NCBI RefSeq assembly: GCF_000143535.2
Contig: NC_037315.1
Span: forward strand, 2,046,001 to 2,110,000
Length of the DNA: 64,000 bases
Direction of reading: 5' to 3'
From: Botrytis cinerea B05.10
Taxonomy: Eukaryota; Ascomycota; Leotiomycetes; Helotiales; Sclerotiniaceae
The position numbers and the translations under genes are program-made. Positions 1-11,390 of the stretch are shown in pieces; the first letter of the stretch is position 1; each line of letters starts with the position of its first letter. The notes below the pieces were generated by a model, which was not told where the DNA came from, made no database searches, and was given only the letters and a program-made list of their open reading frames with translations.

Positions 1-2202
1 CATCGTATAAACCGCTTGGGTTATCACGGAGATTTGACGGATGTTTCTGCTGCTTCGAAAGTTCTGCAATCTACCAGAGTATTACCAGAATCAACTGCAA
101 CGGTTCAAGTCAATCCAGCAGAGATGGGGCCTCCCGAAGGAACGGTCCTCGGAGACTCGTTGACTTTTGCTGATTCGTCAGGAGATCAGATCAAAACCTT
201 AGATGAGGCATTATTCCTATTGAACCTCGATGAACTTAAAGGCCTGGCAAAAGAACTCAAGGTTCAAGGAAAAAATAAAGCTGATATACTCAGAGCACTT
301 CGTGAAACGAGTCAAAGACAAACTGGACTCGGTTATGTTGGGTTGAAAAGGGCTGATAGTGCTTTAAAATCAAATCCTACTACTCCAGATGGATCGATTC
401 TCGAAGAAGAAGAAGAAGAAGAAGAAGAAGACGACGACAGTCTTGATCATGTGAACAGAGATGCTCATTTCCTCAGAAAGATCATGGCTATTACAGGACC
501 GTGCATACGACTTTCGCTGCCAGCTTTAAACTTATTTGAACGGGTCCATCTCGTCTTTTACAGATCAACTGAATGGACTGATAAATCTCTAACCACAATC
601 ATTCTTGCCAGAATCTCCCGCCGTAATTTCCCCCCCTATATTGTCTCGCGATCAACCAATATCTTCCCCACCCGTTCCACCCTCCTCGAATTTGAAGCCT
701 CAATTCGAACGCAATACCGCGTCGACAACATGCTCGATGGCCATCCAGTCAAATCCGACCTAGATCAAGTTCTTGAAATTTTCGAGGCCATATATCCTCG
801 TTGGAAAAATCTCTTGACAGAAGAACAACGCAAAGAAGATTCCATATATGAAAGTGGGGAAGGTGGCTACCTTCGTCGATTTTCTCCAGCATGGGTCTAC
901 ACACGCATCGTGCATAAAACACTCGACGTCCTCAGGCGATTCAAATCCTACGAGAAAGAATACTCTTTGCTCATCGAACTCCTTTCTCAAAAGCTTTTTC
1001 ATTCAGCCCGAAGGGGCGTATGGTATCAACGCAAAGCTCTTCTAGAAGAGCACTACATGTATACCCTCCTACCAGCCACAGGAATCAAAGATCCAGAACA
1101 GCAAAAACGTCATTGGAAACGAATTTCGCTCAAAACATGTGAGCAAGGTCTTCAAGATCGATATTGTCACACAATCTACCACTATGACTTACAGAAACGA
1201 ATCCGTAAACTCGAGAAGACACTCAAGATTCCTAAGAGAGAAAAACACGATTTTGAGCATGTTCTTCTCTCTAAGCCCATTGAAACAACTCTTCAAGGAA
1301 TTCAAATCAAAAAGTCTTATCTCAAGCCCACGACTCTCCGTCGTAAATCAAGCGCGCCAAATGGATTTGAAGAGAGAGAACGCAGTACCAAAACCATCTG
1401 GTTAGATGAATATGAAACTCCATCAAACCCATCTGAATGTTCCGTTGAACAATTAACCCTAAGTTACTATCGTAGCCTCGGATTCCGCGGCTACCACTCT
1501 GAAGGTGGTATTCTACGTACTCTATTCGCATACCTCTTTTTCGACATCTTATTCCTTTACATTCCCAATGTGTTCCAAACAGAATATCAAACTTGCCCTC
1601 TAGATTTGCACACCGAGTCATTCTACGAAGCTCGAGCGTCGGAAATTAATCATCGCATTGTAGAGATCGAGAATGGGAAGGCGGCGGACATTATAAGAGA
1701 GGTTTGGGAGAGGGAAGGGGAGAGAAAAACGTGTGTAGTGGGTTTGAGGTGGGAATATGAGAGGAAGGACTTGGAGGGGATTGTGGAGGCTTTTGGGAGT
1801 GGATTGGGGAAGGTGATGAGGGTTATGGCGGAGGAGTATAGGGTGAGGGGGGGTGGAGTGCCTGATTTGTTTTTATGGGATGATGGGGTGGAGGATGAGC
1901 CAACGAAACAAGAGCTGGTGAAAAGGGAATCGAAGGAAGGGAAACATATCAAGACAAAAACCTCCGAAGAGGACGGTGGGGCGTTAAAAGAGCCGCAGGT
2001 GAAGAATGAGTCCCAAAATGAGTCACAAGACATCACTAAAAGGAGAAGAAAAAAAGAAGTACTCTTCGTAGAAGTCAAAAGCGAGAACGATAGACTAAGC
2101 GATACGCAGAGAATGTGGATACATGTGCTACTGGGGGCTGGGATTAGGGTTGAGCTTTGTAATGTGGTCGCGAAGGAGTTGAGGGTTATTGATGCTGAAT
2201 AA
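1..2202 (+). CDS. FAN1: FAN1-type structure-specific nuclease, 5'-truncated by window edge
   Basis: The frame is open from the first bases of the window, so the true start lies to the left. The visible part is about 730 residues. FAN1 is a nuclear nuclease with 5' flap endonuclease and exonuclease activity used in interstrand crosslink repair. In order one sees a SAP-like segment (about 190-310), an acidic Glu/Asp run encoded by a GAA repeat (about 400-440), the FAN1 core beginning near 470 with LSLPALNLFERVHLVFYR, and a C-terminal VRR-NUC domain. In that domain the catalytic pieces are the PD at 1861 and the E-V-K at 2071. A basic, low-complexity insert (about 1890-2050) separates these two catalytic pieces. 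The C-terminal domain looks intact; whether the N-terminal zinc finger exists cannot be seen. No intron is evident in the visible part. Identification is by domain order and motifs. Confidence 0.9.
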   Translation, partial: HRINRLGYHGDLTDVSAASKVLQSTRVLPESTATVQVNPAEMGPPEGTVLGDSLTFADSSGDQIKTLDEALFLLNLDELKGLAKELKVQGKNKADILRALRETSQRQTGLGYVGLKRADSALKSNPTTPDGSILEEEEEEEEEDDDSLDHVNRDAHFLRKIMAITGPCIRLSLPALNLFERVHLVFYRSTEWTDKSLTTIILARISRRNFPPYIVSRSTNIFPTRSTLLEFEASIRTQYRVDNMLDGHPVKSDLDQVLEIFEAIYPRWKNLLTEEQRKEDSIYESGEGGYLRRFSPAWVYTRIVHKTLDVLRRFKSYEKEYSLLIELLSQKLFHSARRGVWYQRKALLEEHYMYTLLPATGIKDPEQQKRHWKRISLKTCEQGLQDRYCHTIYHYDLQKRIRKLEKTLKIPKREKHDFEHVLLSKPIETTLQGIQIKKSYLKPTTLRRKSSAPNGFEERERSTKTIWLDEYETPSNPSECSVEQLTLSYYRSLGFRGYHSEGGILRTLFAYLFFDILFLYIPNVFQTEYQTCPLDLHTESFYEARASEINHRIVEIENGKAADIIREVWEREGERKTCVVGLRWEYERKDLEGIVEAFGSGLGKVMRVMAEEYRVRGGGVPDLFLWDDGVEDEPTKQELVKRESKEGKHIKTKTSEEDGGALKEPQVKNESQNESQDITKRRRKKEVLFVEVKSENDRLSDTQRMWIHVLLGAGIRVELCNVVAKELRVIDAE

Positions 2203-3483
2203 GAGATAAGGAGGAGTAAGGAATCGATTTGGTCTGATTTTAACGGCGTGGACTGGGTGGATGAGGTGATAGAATGGACAGAATCGAGTGAAAATTCAGG
2301 GGGTTTAGGTGGTATAATACCTAGCTGATACGATTTTGATTGAAGATTTGCCTTCTTAGTATTCATGTTGTTACGGGTCAAGCCTGATGTCACAGGACTT
2401 TTCCTCCATTCAAATCATAACAACCGGTCTGAGGTCATCTCACATTCAGATTCTTGGTGTCCTTGGGTTATGTTCTGATATCTCAGATTCCTTCACTACC
2501 ATTCATAGTTTTTCGTAACTCAGTACTAATATGGCGTTTCTAGAATCTCTTTTTCAACATTCGTTTTCCTTCTGTAAGTGCAGTCTACGTGTTACTCTAC
2601 TTATCCTGAAAAGTCTTCAAGTTGTGGATGGAGCCTGTTATACTGTTATTGTAGAATTTCTTTTCGATTTGGAAATCGAGTTTGGGCATTTTGCAGACCG
2701 CCAGTGTCCAATACTTCTGGATTGCTCTGATATTCAGACTTACACATAGATCCTGAACATGGGAGATGGATCGAATCAAAGAGAAGGTATTTAGAACTAA
2801 CCATCACCACAACCTTATCTTACGGTATGCCTCTAGAGTAACAAAATGATGAAAGCGAATAGTGAAACAAATGGTAACGGCAATGGACACGAGCATGGAA
2901 CTTATCTACAGCATGGCCGAAGTGTCACGACAACGATACATAGAATCATCACATGAAGCTCCACACTTTCTAGTTTGCTGTCAGCACAATTTACGCAGTT
3001 TTTTATTCTATTTACATCTAAACATCGCTACTGGATTGGGGTTTTCGTTTAAATCGGGCCTACCTCGACTGCAAAGGTGAGCCCGCAAACCTTCGCATAA
3101 CATGCCAAGGAATTAATGTTGAGAGGCTCGCCATTCCAGGAGGTTATTATCTAGCCGCAAGGCGTTGAGTCGAAGATGTTTGTAGAAGAGACTCTTGAGG
3201 GGATCAAGGAGACGATTAATAGGAAGTTCTGATTGACGCACTGGATGAAGAGAGAAAGTGATCAAGAACTCTCTTCACACACCTCCAACAAAAGTGGTGT
3301 TTTCTCGGGCGTTCTACACGGACCATCTTTCATTTATGTCTTATTGAAAAATGCTGATCTGTTGACTCGATCGGCTACTACAAGGGGGATCAACAGACGA
3401 AGTAAAGTCTGGGTGGGGTACATTTCGCTTTAATCGAAACCAATTACGTGCAAAATCTCCTCAAATTTCCCCTGACCGCCCAA
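2203..3483. other. Gene-poor stretch with unassigned coding-like traces
   Basis: No intact gene is supported. Between about 3040 and 3232 on the plus strand a coding-like stretch reads KGEPANLRITCQGIN and continues, after an apparent one-base shift near 3165, to a stop at about 3230. I do not recognise the family. It may be a relic or chance. Confidence 0.3.
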
Positions 3484-4866
3484 CTAATCCTGCACCAACT
3501 TAACCCTCACCCCATTTCCATTCTCCACCGACATCCTAAACCGTTCCATCCAAGGTCTCGAATCCTGACTTTCCATTCTCGAGAACTTCTGCATCACCCT
3601 CACAATAATATATGCCGAGTCAATAAATACCATCTGCTGAGCAGGACAAATGCGCTGCCCTCCTGAAAATGGAAGTTACTCCCAAGTTGGTCGCAGGGTC
3701 TCCCATCTCTCGGGACGAAAGTCATCGGCGTCGTTGCCTCAGTAACTTTTGTCGCGATGTAAGGCGTGGATATCACATGTAATACTACTAGCTTGTTTTT
3801 ATTAGAAAGGGGACCTGAACATCAGGGCCGCCGTCAAGTGGTAAGATGTTGTCTTTGTGACATACTCGAAATAGAAAGCCTGCGGTTGGGTGAAGACGGA
3901 GACCTGGTGGGAATAGTTGATTAGACTGGATCTTGCATTGCTGAAAAAGGCCAAGAAGATAGGGATTTTTAGACGACATGATGTGAGAAATAAGCATACT
4001 TGCTTTCATTAAACACATATCGTAAATACTTCATCGATTTCAGGATTTCGAAACTTGGCATCTGTCCGGCCGTCGCATTGAGAAATTCTCGAGCATTGAA
4101 GGGAGTATTTGGGGATTGAGTTTCTACCAATTTACCAAATAGGAATTCGGTGGAGATATCTAGATACTGGGTGAGTAATCAGTCAGTCAGTCAGTCAGTC
4201 AGTCAGTCAGTCAGTCAGTCAGTCAGTCAGTCAGTCAGTCAGTCAGTCAGTCAGTCAGTCAGTCAGTCAGTCAGTCAGTCAGTCAGTCAGCCAGTCAAGC
4301 AGATAATGACAAACCAGCTATCAATAGAACGTTAACAATAGGAAGGAAAAATTCACCATACCAAATTCTTCGTAAGCGGTTGCAAATCAACCGTCGAGTC
4401 ATCATGCGGCAGGAGATCCAACGCTCCAAAATTAGAAATCTCAGTCCTCGCAAACGTAGGTCTGACAAGCGCACGCGAGCGTTACCATATCTTCCCATCC
4501 GCGGTAAGGATTCTCTGGGCCTCTAGCGACCCGCCCCTCTTCTCCGGCTTAACCTTCACCTTTCCGAAATTCCCAAACGAAAGCGCGAGGACTGTTTTGA
4601 TGTTCTCGGATTCGCAGGTGTGGATGGCAGTTGTTCCCCACGAGTTGCTCTGGAAGGTTTTTCCAAAGCTGTCGTGTAGTGTTCGATTTGGCTGCAGCAC
4701 TTTTCCGGTTTTCATCGCCGCGCCCATCTTGAAGAAGAGATCGAGTCCGAGAAATGGCTCCTTGTGTGCATATTTGCTCGGCTGCATGCAGCCACTTTTG
4801 CGTTCGAAGTCTGTGGTGGTGAGATGTTCGGAGAGTTTCTTGTATAGATGGATATACGATGAATAA
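3484..4866 (-). pseudogene. Cytochrome P450 relic (CYP52-like), copy 1
   Basis: Reading the minus strand from about 4866 downwards gives recognisable P450 segments in order: an N-terminal KEPFLGLDLFFK block (near 4740), FQSNSWGTTAIHT, RALVRPTFARTEISNF (near 4460), STEFLFGKL (near 4120), a K-helix area (YVFNES then LRLHP), RPERW (near 3710) and the heme motif FSGGQRICP (near 3660), ending at a stop at 3484. It is broken. In-frame stops occur after the KIW before RALVRP, just before GNDADDFRP, and inside the heme-loop lead-in (WE-stop-LPF). The I-helix with its oxygen-activating motif is missing between about 4060 and 4110. An intron position near 4300 now holds a long CAGT microsatellite. The segments resemble n-alkane/fatty-acid hydroxylases of the CYP52 clan; the precise family is uncertain. 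A second relic of the same kind lies at 39711-41077. Confidence 0.88.
4180..4290. repeat. (CAGT)n microsatellite, about 27 units
   Basis: An almost perfect tetranucleotide array is read directly. It sits in what was an intron of the P450 relic, between the RALVRP exon and the STEFLFG exon. Confidence 0.97.
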
Positions 4867-5670
4867 TATCACCGTGCTCGCTAGAGCTAACTAGGTGGTG
4901 GTCCTCACGATCAGAAAAGATTATTGACAGGTTAATCAGTGAGACGATATCGATACTGAATTTTGAGAGGACGACTTGGTGGATAATTAAGTTTAGAGCC
5001 TCCTGGGTCTTGCTCTGTCGTCATCATAATATCATCTACCAACATGTTGGAATTATATTAATGCTGGGAATGATTCCTCCTATCCTATCTCAGGACTTTA
5101 GATTATTGGGCTACGGCACATAAACAGAGGGATTTGAATTGTTTGGCTCGATAAGAGGGGATTTGCACTTACTATTGGACTGATGAACAAGCGTGTGACA
5201 GACAGGCACAGCTCTTCTCTGTTTTGTGTTACAAGTTGACATCAGCGTGTCGAGTTTAAGAGCACACAGATATAGCACAGTATATTCCTCTCTATGCTCG
5301 AGCTGGCTTGGTGAGTTTGGCTGAGTGGAATCATAGATAATGCGATGTTGCATGCAACTGCATGGGTGGCGTAGCCCTGCACAAGTGACACAGTTCGACG
5401 ACAGCGAGGAAGCCTTCAAAATCACGATCTCGTGTTCCGAATTAAACAAGAATGGGAAATGTTCCACAGAAATAAAACTTTATATATTATTCAAGGACGT
5501 GAATCCGAATCCGGTACGTGTCCATTACTTCATATAGAAACAGCCCGACCAGTCATCCAACATCCTGCAAACCCCATAATTTTATCATCATCATATCCAA
5601 GCACTAGTGGTATCAAAACGACCAAAAAAGTAACCAATCCAAAAATAAAAACGTCAAAAATACCCAAAAT
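4867..5670. other. Intergenic, no gene seen
   Basis: Lies between the P450 relic and the 3' end of the sulfate permease. Short overlapping frames on both strands have no recognisable domain. It must contain the permease 3' untranslated region and terminator, but no specific signal was identified. Confidence 0.6.
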
Positions 5671-8252
5671 TTAAGCCACAACCCCGGTATCCCTACCTCC
5701 TCTTTCTTCAAACGCCTCTCTCGCCTTAACATTTGCCACAGCACTCTGGAACGCGCTCGTGAGATCGACGTGGAATAATGGTCTATTGAGACCAGTGACA
5801 ACGGCCGTTCTCGACCTCGTGACGTTTTTCGACGCCGCTTTCAAGTCACTACCACTTCCACTCTCGCTATCTCCTCTAATTTCATCTCCATTCCTCAGAT
5901 CTCGTTCGCGCGTTCGCTGTTCCTTGATTTCTTTCTCGTTGGATTCAGCTTCTGCTGCCGCTGCCGCACTGTCCTGACCTCCCATTTCCGCAACTGAGAA
6001 AATGGGCTTCCAGCGGTGCGATCCTTCTTCCTCGGGTGTTGGGTATCCGAATCCAGCGGCAACGAGCGCACGTTTGGTCCAGCGATTGTTGATAGAGGTG
6101 AAATGCCAGTCTACGACTGAGGGAGATGCATAAGTATCGAGTTGATTACGAACATCGATGAGTTGTTGGATGGAGGTGATATCGACATTGTTAACGGAGC
6201 TGAAGTCGAGGATGATAGCTCTGAGGGTAGGGCGATCGCTATGATCTTCAGGAGCTTTGCCGCGACGTGGACCGGGGTCATTCCATGGGCGATCACCAGG
6301 TCGGGCGTAATGGTTAGGGTTGGTTCGGCGGGTTGTCGCGAAGATTGTGTTGGTAAGGTGATCGAGATAGTGATTGGCGTTTGGATAGTTAAATCCTTCT
6401 GAGAATCGATAGATGAAGATGCCAGGATAAGGAGTTTGAACATCAACCTCTGGGTTAGTTCCATCACCGTGGTCGAAAGGAAGGAAGACTGTTCGAGATC
6501 CGGAATCTTCGAATTGGGTGGCATCGGATTTTGGGAAAGTGCCATTGTCGGTCAAAGGTGCTGATCTATATTCGGCAATTTCACCTCCAATTGAAGTAAC
6601 CTTGACTTTACCAAGGAAGCGTCCTCTGGCTTTAATGATTCGGAAAATGAGAACGGCGAAGGAGACGCAAATAGTTACGTAAATACCATCTTCAATCGTG
6701 GTAAAAACGGTAACAATGACACCTGCGAAGAAAATCGGAACCTCGAGAGGGGATACACGCCAAAATTGATAAACCGTATTTGGGGGTGTGATGAGATCTC
6801 CGACAGCGTGAATAATGACTGCAGACAAGGCTGCACTTGGAATGTAAAAGAAGACTGCCGTAAGTGCGTAGATAGCGAGAAGAACGATGACAGCGGTTAT
6901 GACACCAGCGAATGGAGTTCGAACACCAGCCTTCGATTTGATAGCTGTACGGGAGAAAGAACCGGTAACTGGATAACCACCAAGGAAAGCGCCAAATATG
7001 TTAGTGACACCGATAGCTACCATCTCTTGGGATGGGTTAATAACATAGTTGTTAACACGTCCGAAGGATTTTGAAATTGCAATGTGCTCGATAAGGAGAA
7101 CGATGACAGTGGCTGGCAAATCTCCTACAAAAATGTTGATGATCGAAGAGTTGACTTCGGGCACAGCAGCGTTTTGAAATCCTCGTGGAACTTTACCAAG
7201 AATCTTGAAGAGTGGCTTCTTGCGATGATGCATATTCACAAGCCAACTGACCAATGTGTATAACAAAATAACAAATACGGTTCGAAGAGTCGCGGCGAAG
7301 AAGAACGCTCTTTTGTGGTTTGGGAACTTCTTAGCTCCATAATTACAAGCCTAAAAATGATAATTAGTAATGGTCAAGGTGTTGACAAACGTTCACAACT
7401 TACAGCTCTAAGAGAGTATAATAGGAAAAGGGCTGTCAAGCCGATGGCTGCATCGAGTTTTGTATTGGGAAGATGTTTCAATGTGTTGATCACAACCTTA
7501 TAGGTTGATGCTCTAGTGTTGAAGCCTGAGATACCCATCAATGTTGGAACTTGTCCAACAGCAATATTGATAGCGGAACCAGTCATGAATGCCGAAATGG
7601 AAGTGAGAGAGATCAAATCGACAATCCAACCGCATCGAATAAGTCCAATAAAAGCGATGATGCAACCGGCAATCACAGCCATACAAGATGCAATGACATG
7701 GCCTGGAACCTCAGGATTGGTAGCAGCAGCTTTCACCAAAATTTGACCGACGAGAGTCGACATGACAGCAACAGGTCCGATAGTGATATCCTTGGAAGTA
7801 GCGAAGAACCAGTAGACAAGAACTCCCATGAAGGAAGAGTAAAGACCGAATTGAGGTTCGAGCTCAGCGAGGGTAGCATAAGCCATACCTTGAGGTACGA
7901 CGACAGCACCGATAGTGATACCTGATCAACATTAACAATCATACTCGTCAGAAGTTATTTGGTACTACTCACCAGCTACCAAATCTCCAAACAGCCATTG
8001 CATATTATAGCATCCAATCCAGCTCAAAAATGGAAATAGCGAGCGAGCATAAGCGGCGAGATCATGTCGATTTGGAAGGGTATCTTGGATCCATTCTATA
8101 CTTCGAGGTTCTTCCTCTACGAATGTATCGGCTGTTTGAATGGAAAAGACTGACTCTCCTCGTAGAATCTCTTGATTGTTGAGTTCATCGCGATAGTTGA
8201 GTTTGATGCCGAGGACTTTGGCCAATCCATGGCCAACTTTGGTAGCAGCCAT
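5671..8252 (-). CDS. SulP-family sulfate permease
   Basis: A plasma-membrane sulfate transporter of the SLC26/SulP family, like Neurospora CYS-13/CYS-14 and Aspergillus SutB, supplying sulfate for assimilation. Three exons join in phase: 8252-7973, 7921-7404 and 7350-5671, giving 825 residues, usual for fungal members. Donors are GTGAGT and GTAAGT. Evidence: the SulP signature region around VVVPQGMAYATLAELEPQFG at the start of exon 2, many hydrophobic segments through exons 2 and 3, IFGAFLGGYPVTGSFSRTAI in exon 3, and a C-terminal STAS domain (about 6500-6000) with ILDFSSVNNVDITSIQQL, the typical STAS strand-helix. The C-terminus after the STAS domain is polar and low-complexity (Ala and Glu/Arg rich), probably disordered. 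The ATG at 8252 begins MAATKVGHGLAKVLG, a typical SulP N-terminus. Sulfur-repressed expression would be expected from the family, but I did not identify a regulator site. Confidence 0.94.
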
Positions 8253-11200
8253 TGTGGTAAAAAGCAGCTTGGCTGTGAAACCTGAGATGGCGGAAGGTTA
8301 AGTGGACAAGAAAAAAGCTATCCCACAAGGGGTGGGTGTCAGTAGATCTGACCTGACAGATATGACAAGGCGATCTGCAAGTTACTCCCAGATGGTTGTC
8401 CAAGAATCTGTAACTTTATGAGCGGATGCAGGGCTGATATAGCCGTGTCTACTCCCACAGAGTCGGTACGAAATCAGATGATTTGGTATTTGACAATTGG
8501 AGAAAAGAGGCGTTTAATAAAAAGTAAAATTGTCTGACATCGGAACTATTCAAATGCAGGTCGAAAGCTGAAATAGAAAGCGCAGCTTCTAATTGTATAA
8601 AAAAGAGACTTTTGTTCTGAAAGACTGGAAAAGGTAAGACGTGATCCGAGAGTGGCATTCAGCAATTGACCTCTTTTGAAATTTGGGGGTGCGCCACCAA
8701 TGTATTGCGTGCTCGTGGATGAATAAGATGGAAGAGAGAAGAGCAAAGGAAACGACCAGGTAAATAAGTGAATCCCTGTGTGTAACCTTAGGCTGACCCG
8801 GACTTTGGAACTTTTTGAATTGGAATACTTTGGTAGTAGACGTTAAGCCAAGTATAACGTGCTTGCAAATTCTTCGAGTTTGGGGGTTTTAATATTATAC
8901 TACTGTGAAGCTAGAAAGGCTTGCGGGAGAATTGTCTCAAAATGGAAGAGGATATTCGTGGTGACGGGATCGTGCTGGAGAGATGACATTAGTTGACCAG
9001 GGTACAATATAAAGTGATTTCATGGAGGATTGTCTAAAAATGATGAAAGTACCTACTTATGGTAATAATGTAATAAATAGTAATCATTAAGAATAGGTTT
9101 GGTATGTATTTTATTAATTAGTAACCTCCAGGCTCCAGATTTCTAGATTTCGATTTTCTGGCTACGGGCAGTGGCGGGTGGCTACTCTTCTTGATATAAC
9201 AGGATAGACAGTCTCCTACCACTGTAAGATGTATCGGGACTCGAGATTCAAGATTCAAGAATAGGTACTATAGGTGGTACGTACTCTGGGCTCTAGAAAA
9301 AGGGCTTCAATCTCCAAGGGACCAAGGGTATCAGTTCGAACCTCAATTCATAATCAAATGTCTTAAATTGATTTGGGTGTAAACGTAACCACAGTATTCG
9401 GTGTACGAATAATATGGGGAAATCATTTATCAGGGGGGGATTAGAAATACACTCTGGCCATTTCTCTAGCCATCTCTTTACCTCTTTCTTCTCAGAGCGG
9501 AGTTCTTCTCTACTATAAAAATCTCTTCTTTTCATAGGTAGTCTCGGTAGTATACTTCGTACAACGTACTGTCCTGTCAGTCCATTTCCTGGCACAGTTG
9601 ATCTAGTGTTACAAGTACCACATTTTAGTGGAGATGTAATCATCATTACCATTGTTACCATAATTATGCTTTCTTTACCCCGATCTTAATTTGGTTGAAC
9701 GCAGAGATTCCACCAAGATCTTCCGTTACTTTGTAGAAACCCCAGGAGACCAAGGGAACCAAGGGAAACCAAGGGAAATGGAGACAGCTCTTTGTGAATC
9801 CGGAACAAAATAAATGGGATTGTAGTGGATGAGGTGGGCGAGGTGGGAATATTTTCAACAAGTCGACGTATTTGCCGAGCACGCAATTCGCTAAGAATGA
9901 TCTAGTTTTTCGAAATTATAAATTAGTGTCAAGCGAAAATGAAGGAGATAGATCTCCAGGGACTAAAAGAAGACAAAGGAATACGTTTAAGAAAAAAGTT
10001 TCTTTCCATCTAGAATCTTGGAAATTTGAACAGCTGAAGCTCTATTGTGTACACTATTGGATCATTGGCGGCAAGGAATAAAGAGGAAGGGGAAGATTGA
10101 AGGAATACATACACCATTGACATGGCGTTTCTCATTGATTTCTTTATGAATCCATTGTATGGGGAATAAAAAAGATCAGCTCTTCAAGATTCTTCACAAT
10201 TTTACAAAGCTGTCTCTTTCAAGCAGTCGATTCGGCTGTTACCAAGCAAGGGTAGCTCAAACCTTGTTCATGCGAGTTGCAGCACGCGGATTATCCATTG
10301 GGAAATATCCACCCAATGACCGTTTTGCTTCATGATGCAATGGGAGGGATGAAGATCGCAATCCGATAAGATGCGATAAGAATGAAAAGAGGCTTGGAAA
10401 AAGCTCCGAGACATCATAATTATTTTGAAATTCTGAAGGCGTGAGAGGCTTGGAGGCTTAAAATCGAAGATTTATGAGCTGAGATTTATATTGTAAATGG
10501 GGTGAAGTGTGAAGTAGTCTTCTGATTATTGAAATCGAGACCACCAGACTGGAGATAGTATCTTTCCTTAACAACAAGAACCCGCGGAGATGAGGATGAA
10601 GGAACCTCCCGTCAGCTAAATTTCTTGGGAGATACAATATGAGTTAGTCCTAACGATAGGGTCTGCGGATGGAGCGTTTGGGGCTGATAAAAAAAGTGTT
10701 CACCGTGTCGAGGAGAGATGTTGACGAGAACACTTTCAAGATCTGGTCAATCTTCCTCCTTTTGCCTCCAAATCTTCAAGATTTGAGTTGGGGACTCACT
10801 CCGACGTGGATGATTGACCCAAATCACATGATTTATATCCACGTGGTATCATTTTCATGCGGCCTTTCGCGGGCCTCCAGAATCTGTACCCGAAGCCTTA
10901 TCGATACGACATGTTGATGTTGTTGGAGAGAAGTCAAAGCAAAAAGACACTGAGAAGGACATCGTCGTCGTTCTGCTTGAATCACCATATGATAGACGTG
11001 TTAATAATGTTTTCGTAGGTTTGTACAATAGGTAGGTGTCTTTATCGTGGTTGTCGTAAGTTATGTATGTATAACTGGTTGTCATTGGTACCAAAATTAT
11101 GAGAAGTTGTCACGAAAATTCGCGGTTCGCCAGCCCCAGCTTCACTTTAAACACACTTGACTTCAAACTTTAGACTTCGCTCAGACTTCTGCTGACAGGA

Positions 11201-11390
11201 CAACAACTCAATTTGATGACAGGCAGTACAACAGAGAACAGAACAATGCCATATTCCATATGATTGTATTCACATAATCACATTCACCATTTTGGATCTC
11301 GGGGACAATCAATCGAATTTGTTACTATCACTCCATTACTTGATCTTTATCCTCAATCCGCTATCAACAAACAATGCGATAGATAGCAAA
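8253..11390. other. 3.1 kb divergent intergenic region
   Basis: Separates the divergently transcribed sulfate permease and BUB2 genes and must contain both promoters. No frame with a recognisable domain was found. A small imperfect tandem of ACCAAGGGA lies near 9745-9780, with a partial copy near 9310. Nothing else can be assigned. Confidence 0.6.

Noticed and set aside
1650..2393. 247-codon minus-strand frame opposite the FAN1 C-terminus
   Set aside because: It is the reverse shadow of the Glu/Lys/Arg-rich end of FAN1, giving Ser/Leu/Phe-rich text without a domain.
4150..4335. Ser-Val-Ser-Gln repeat frame
   Set aside because: It is a translation of the CAGT array inside the P450 relic intron on the opposite strand.
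9745..9780. ACCAAGGGA direct repeats as a regulatory element
   Set aside because: Only a few imperfect copies, with no known factor that I can name; no basis for a regulatory call.
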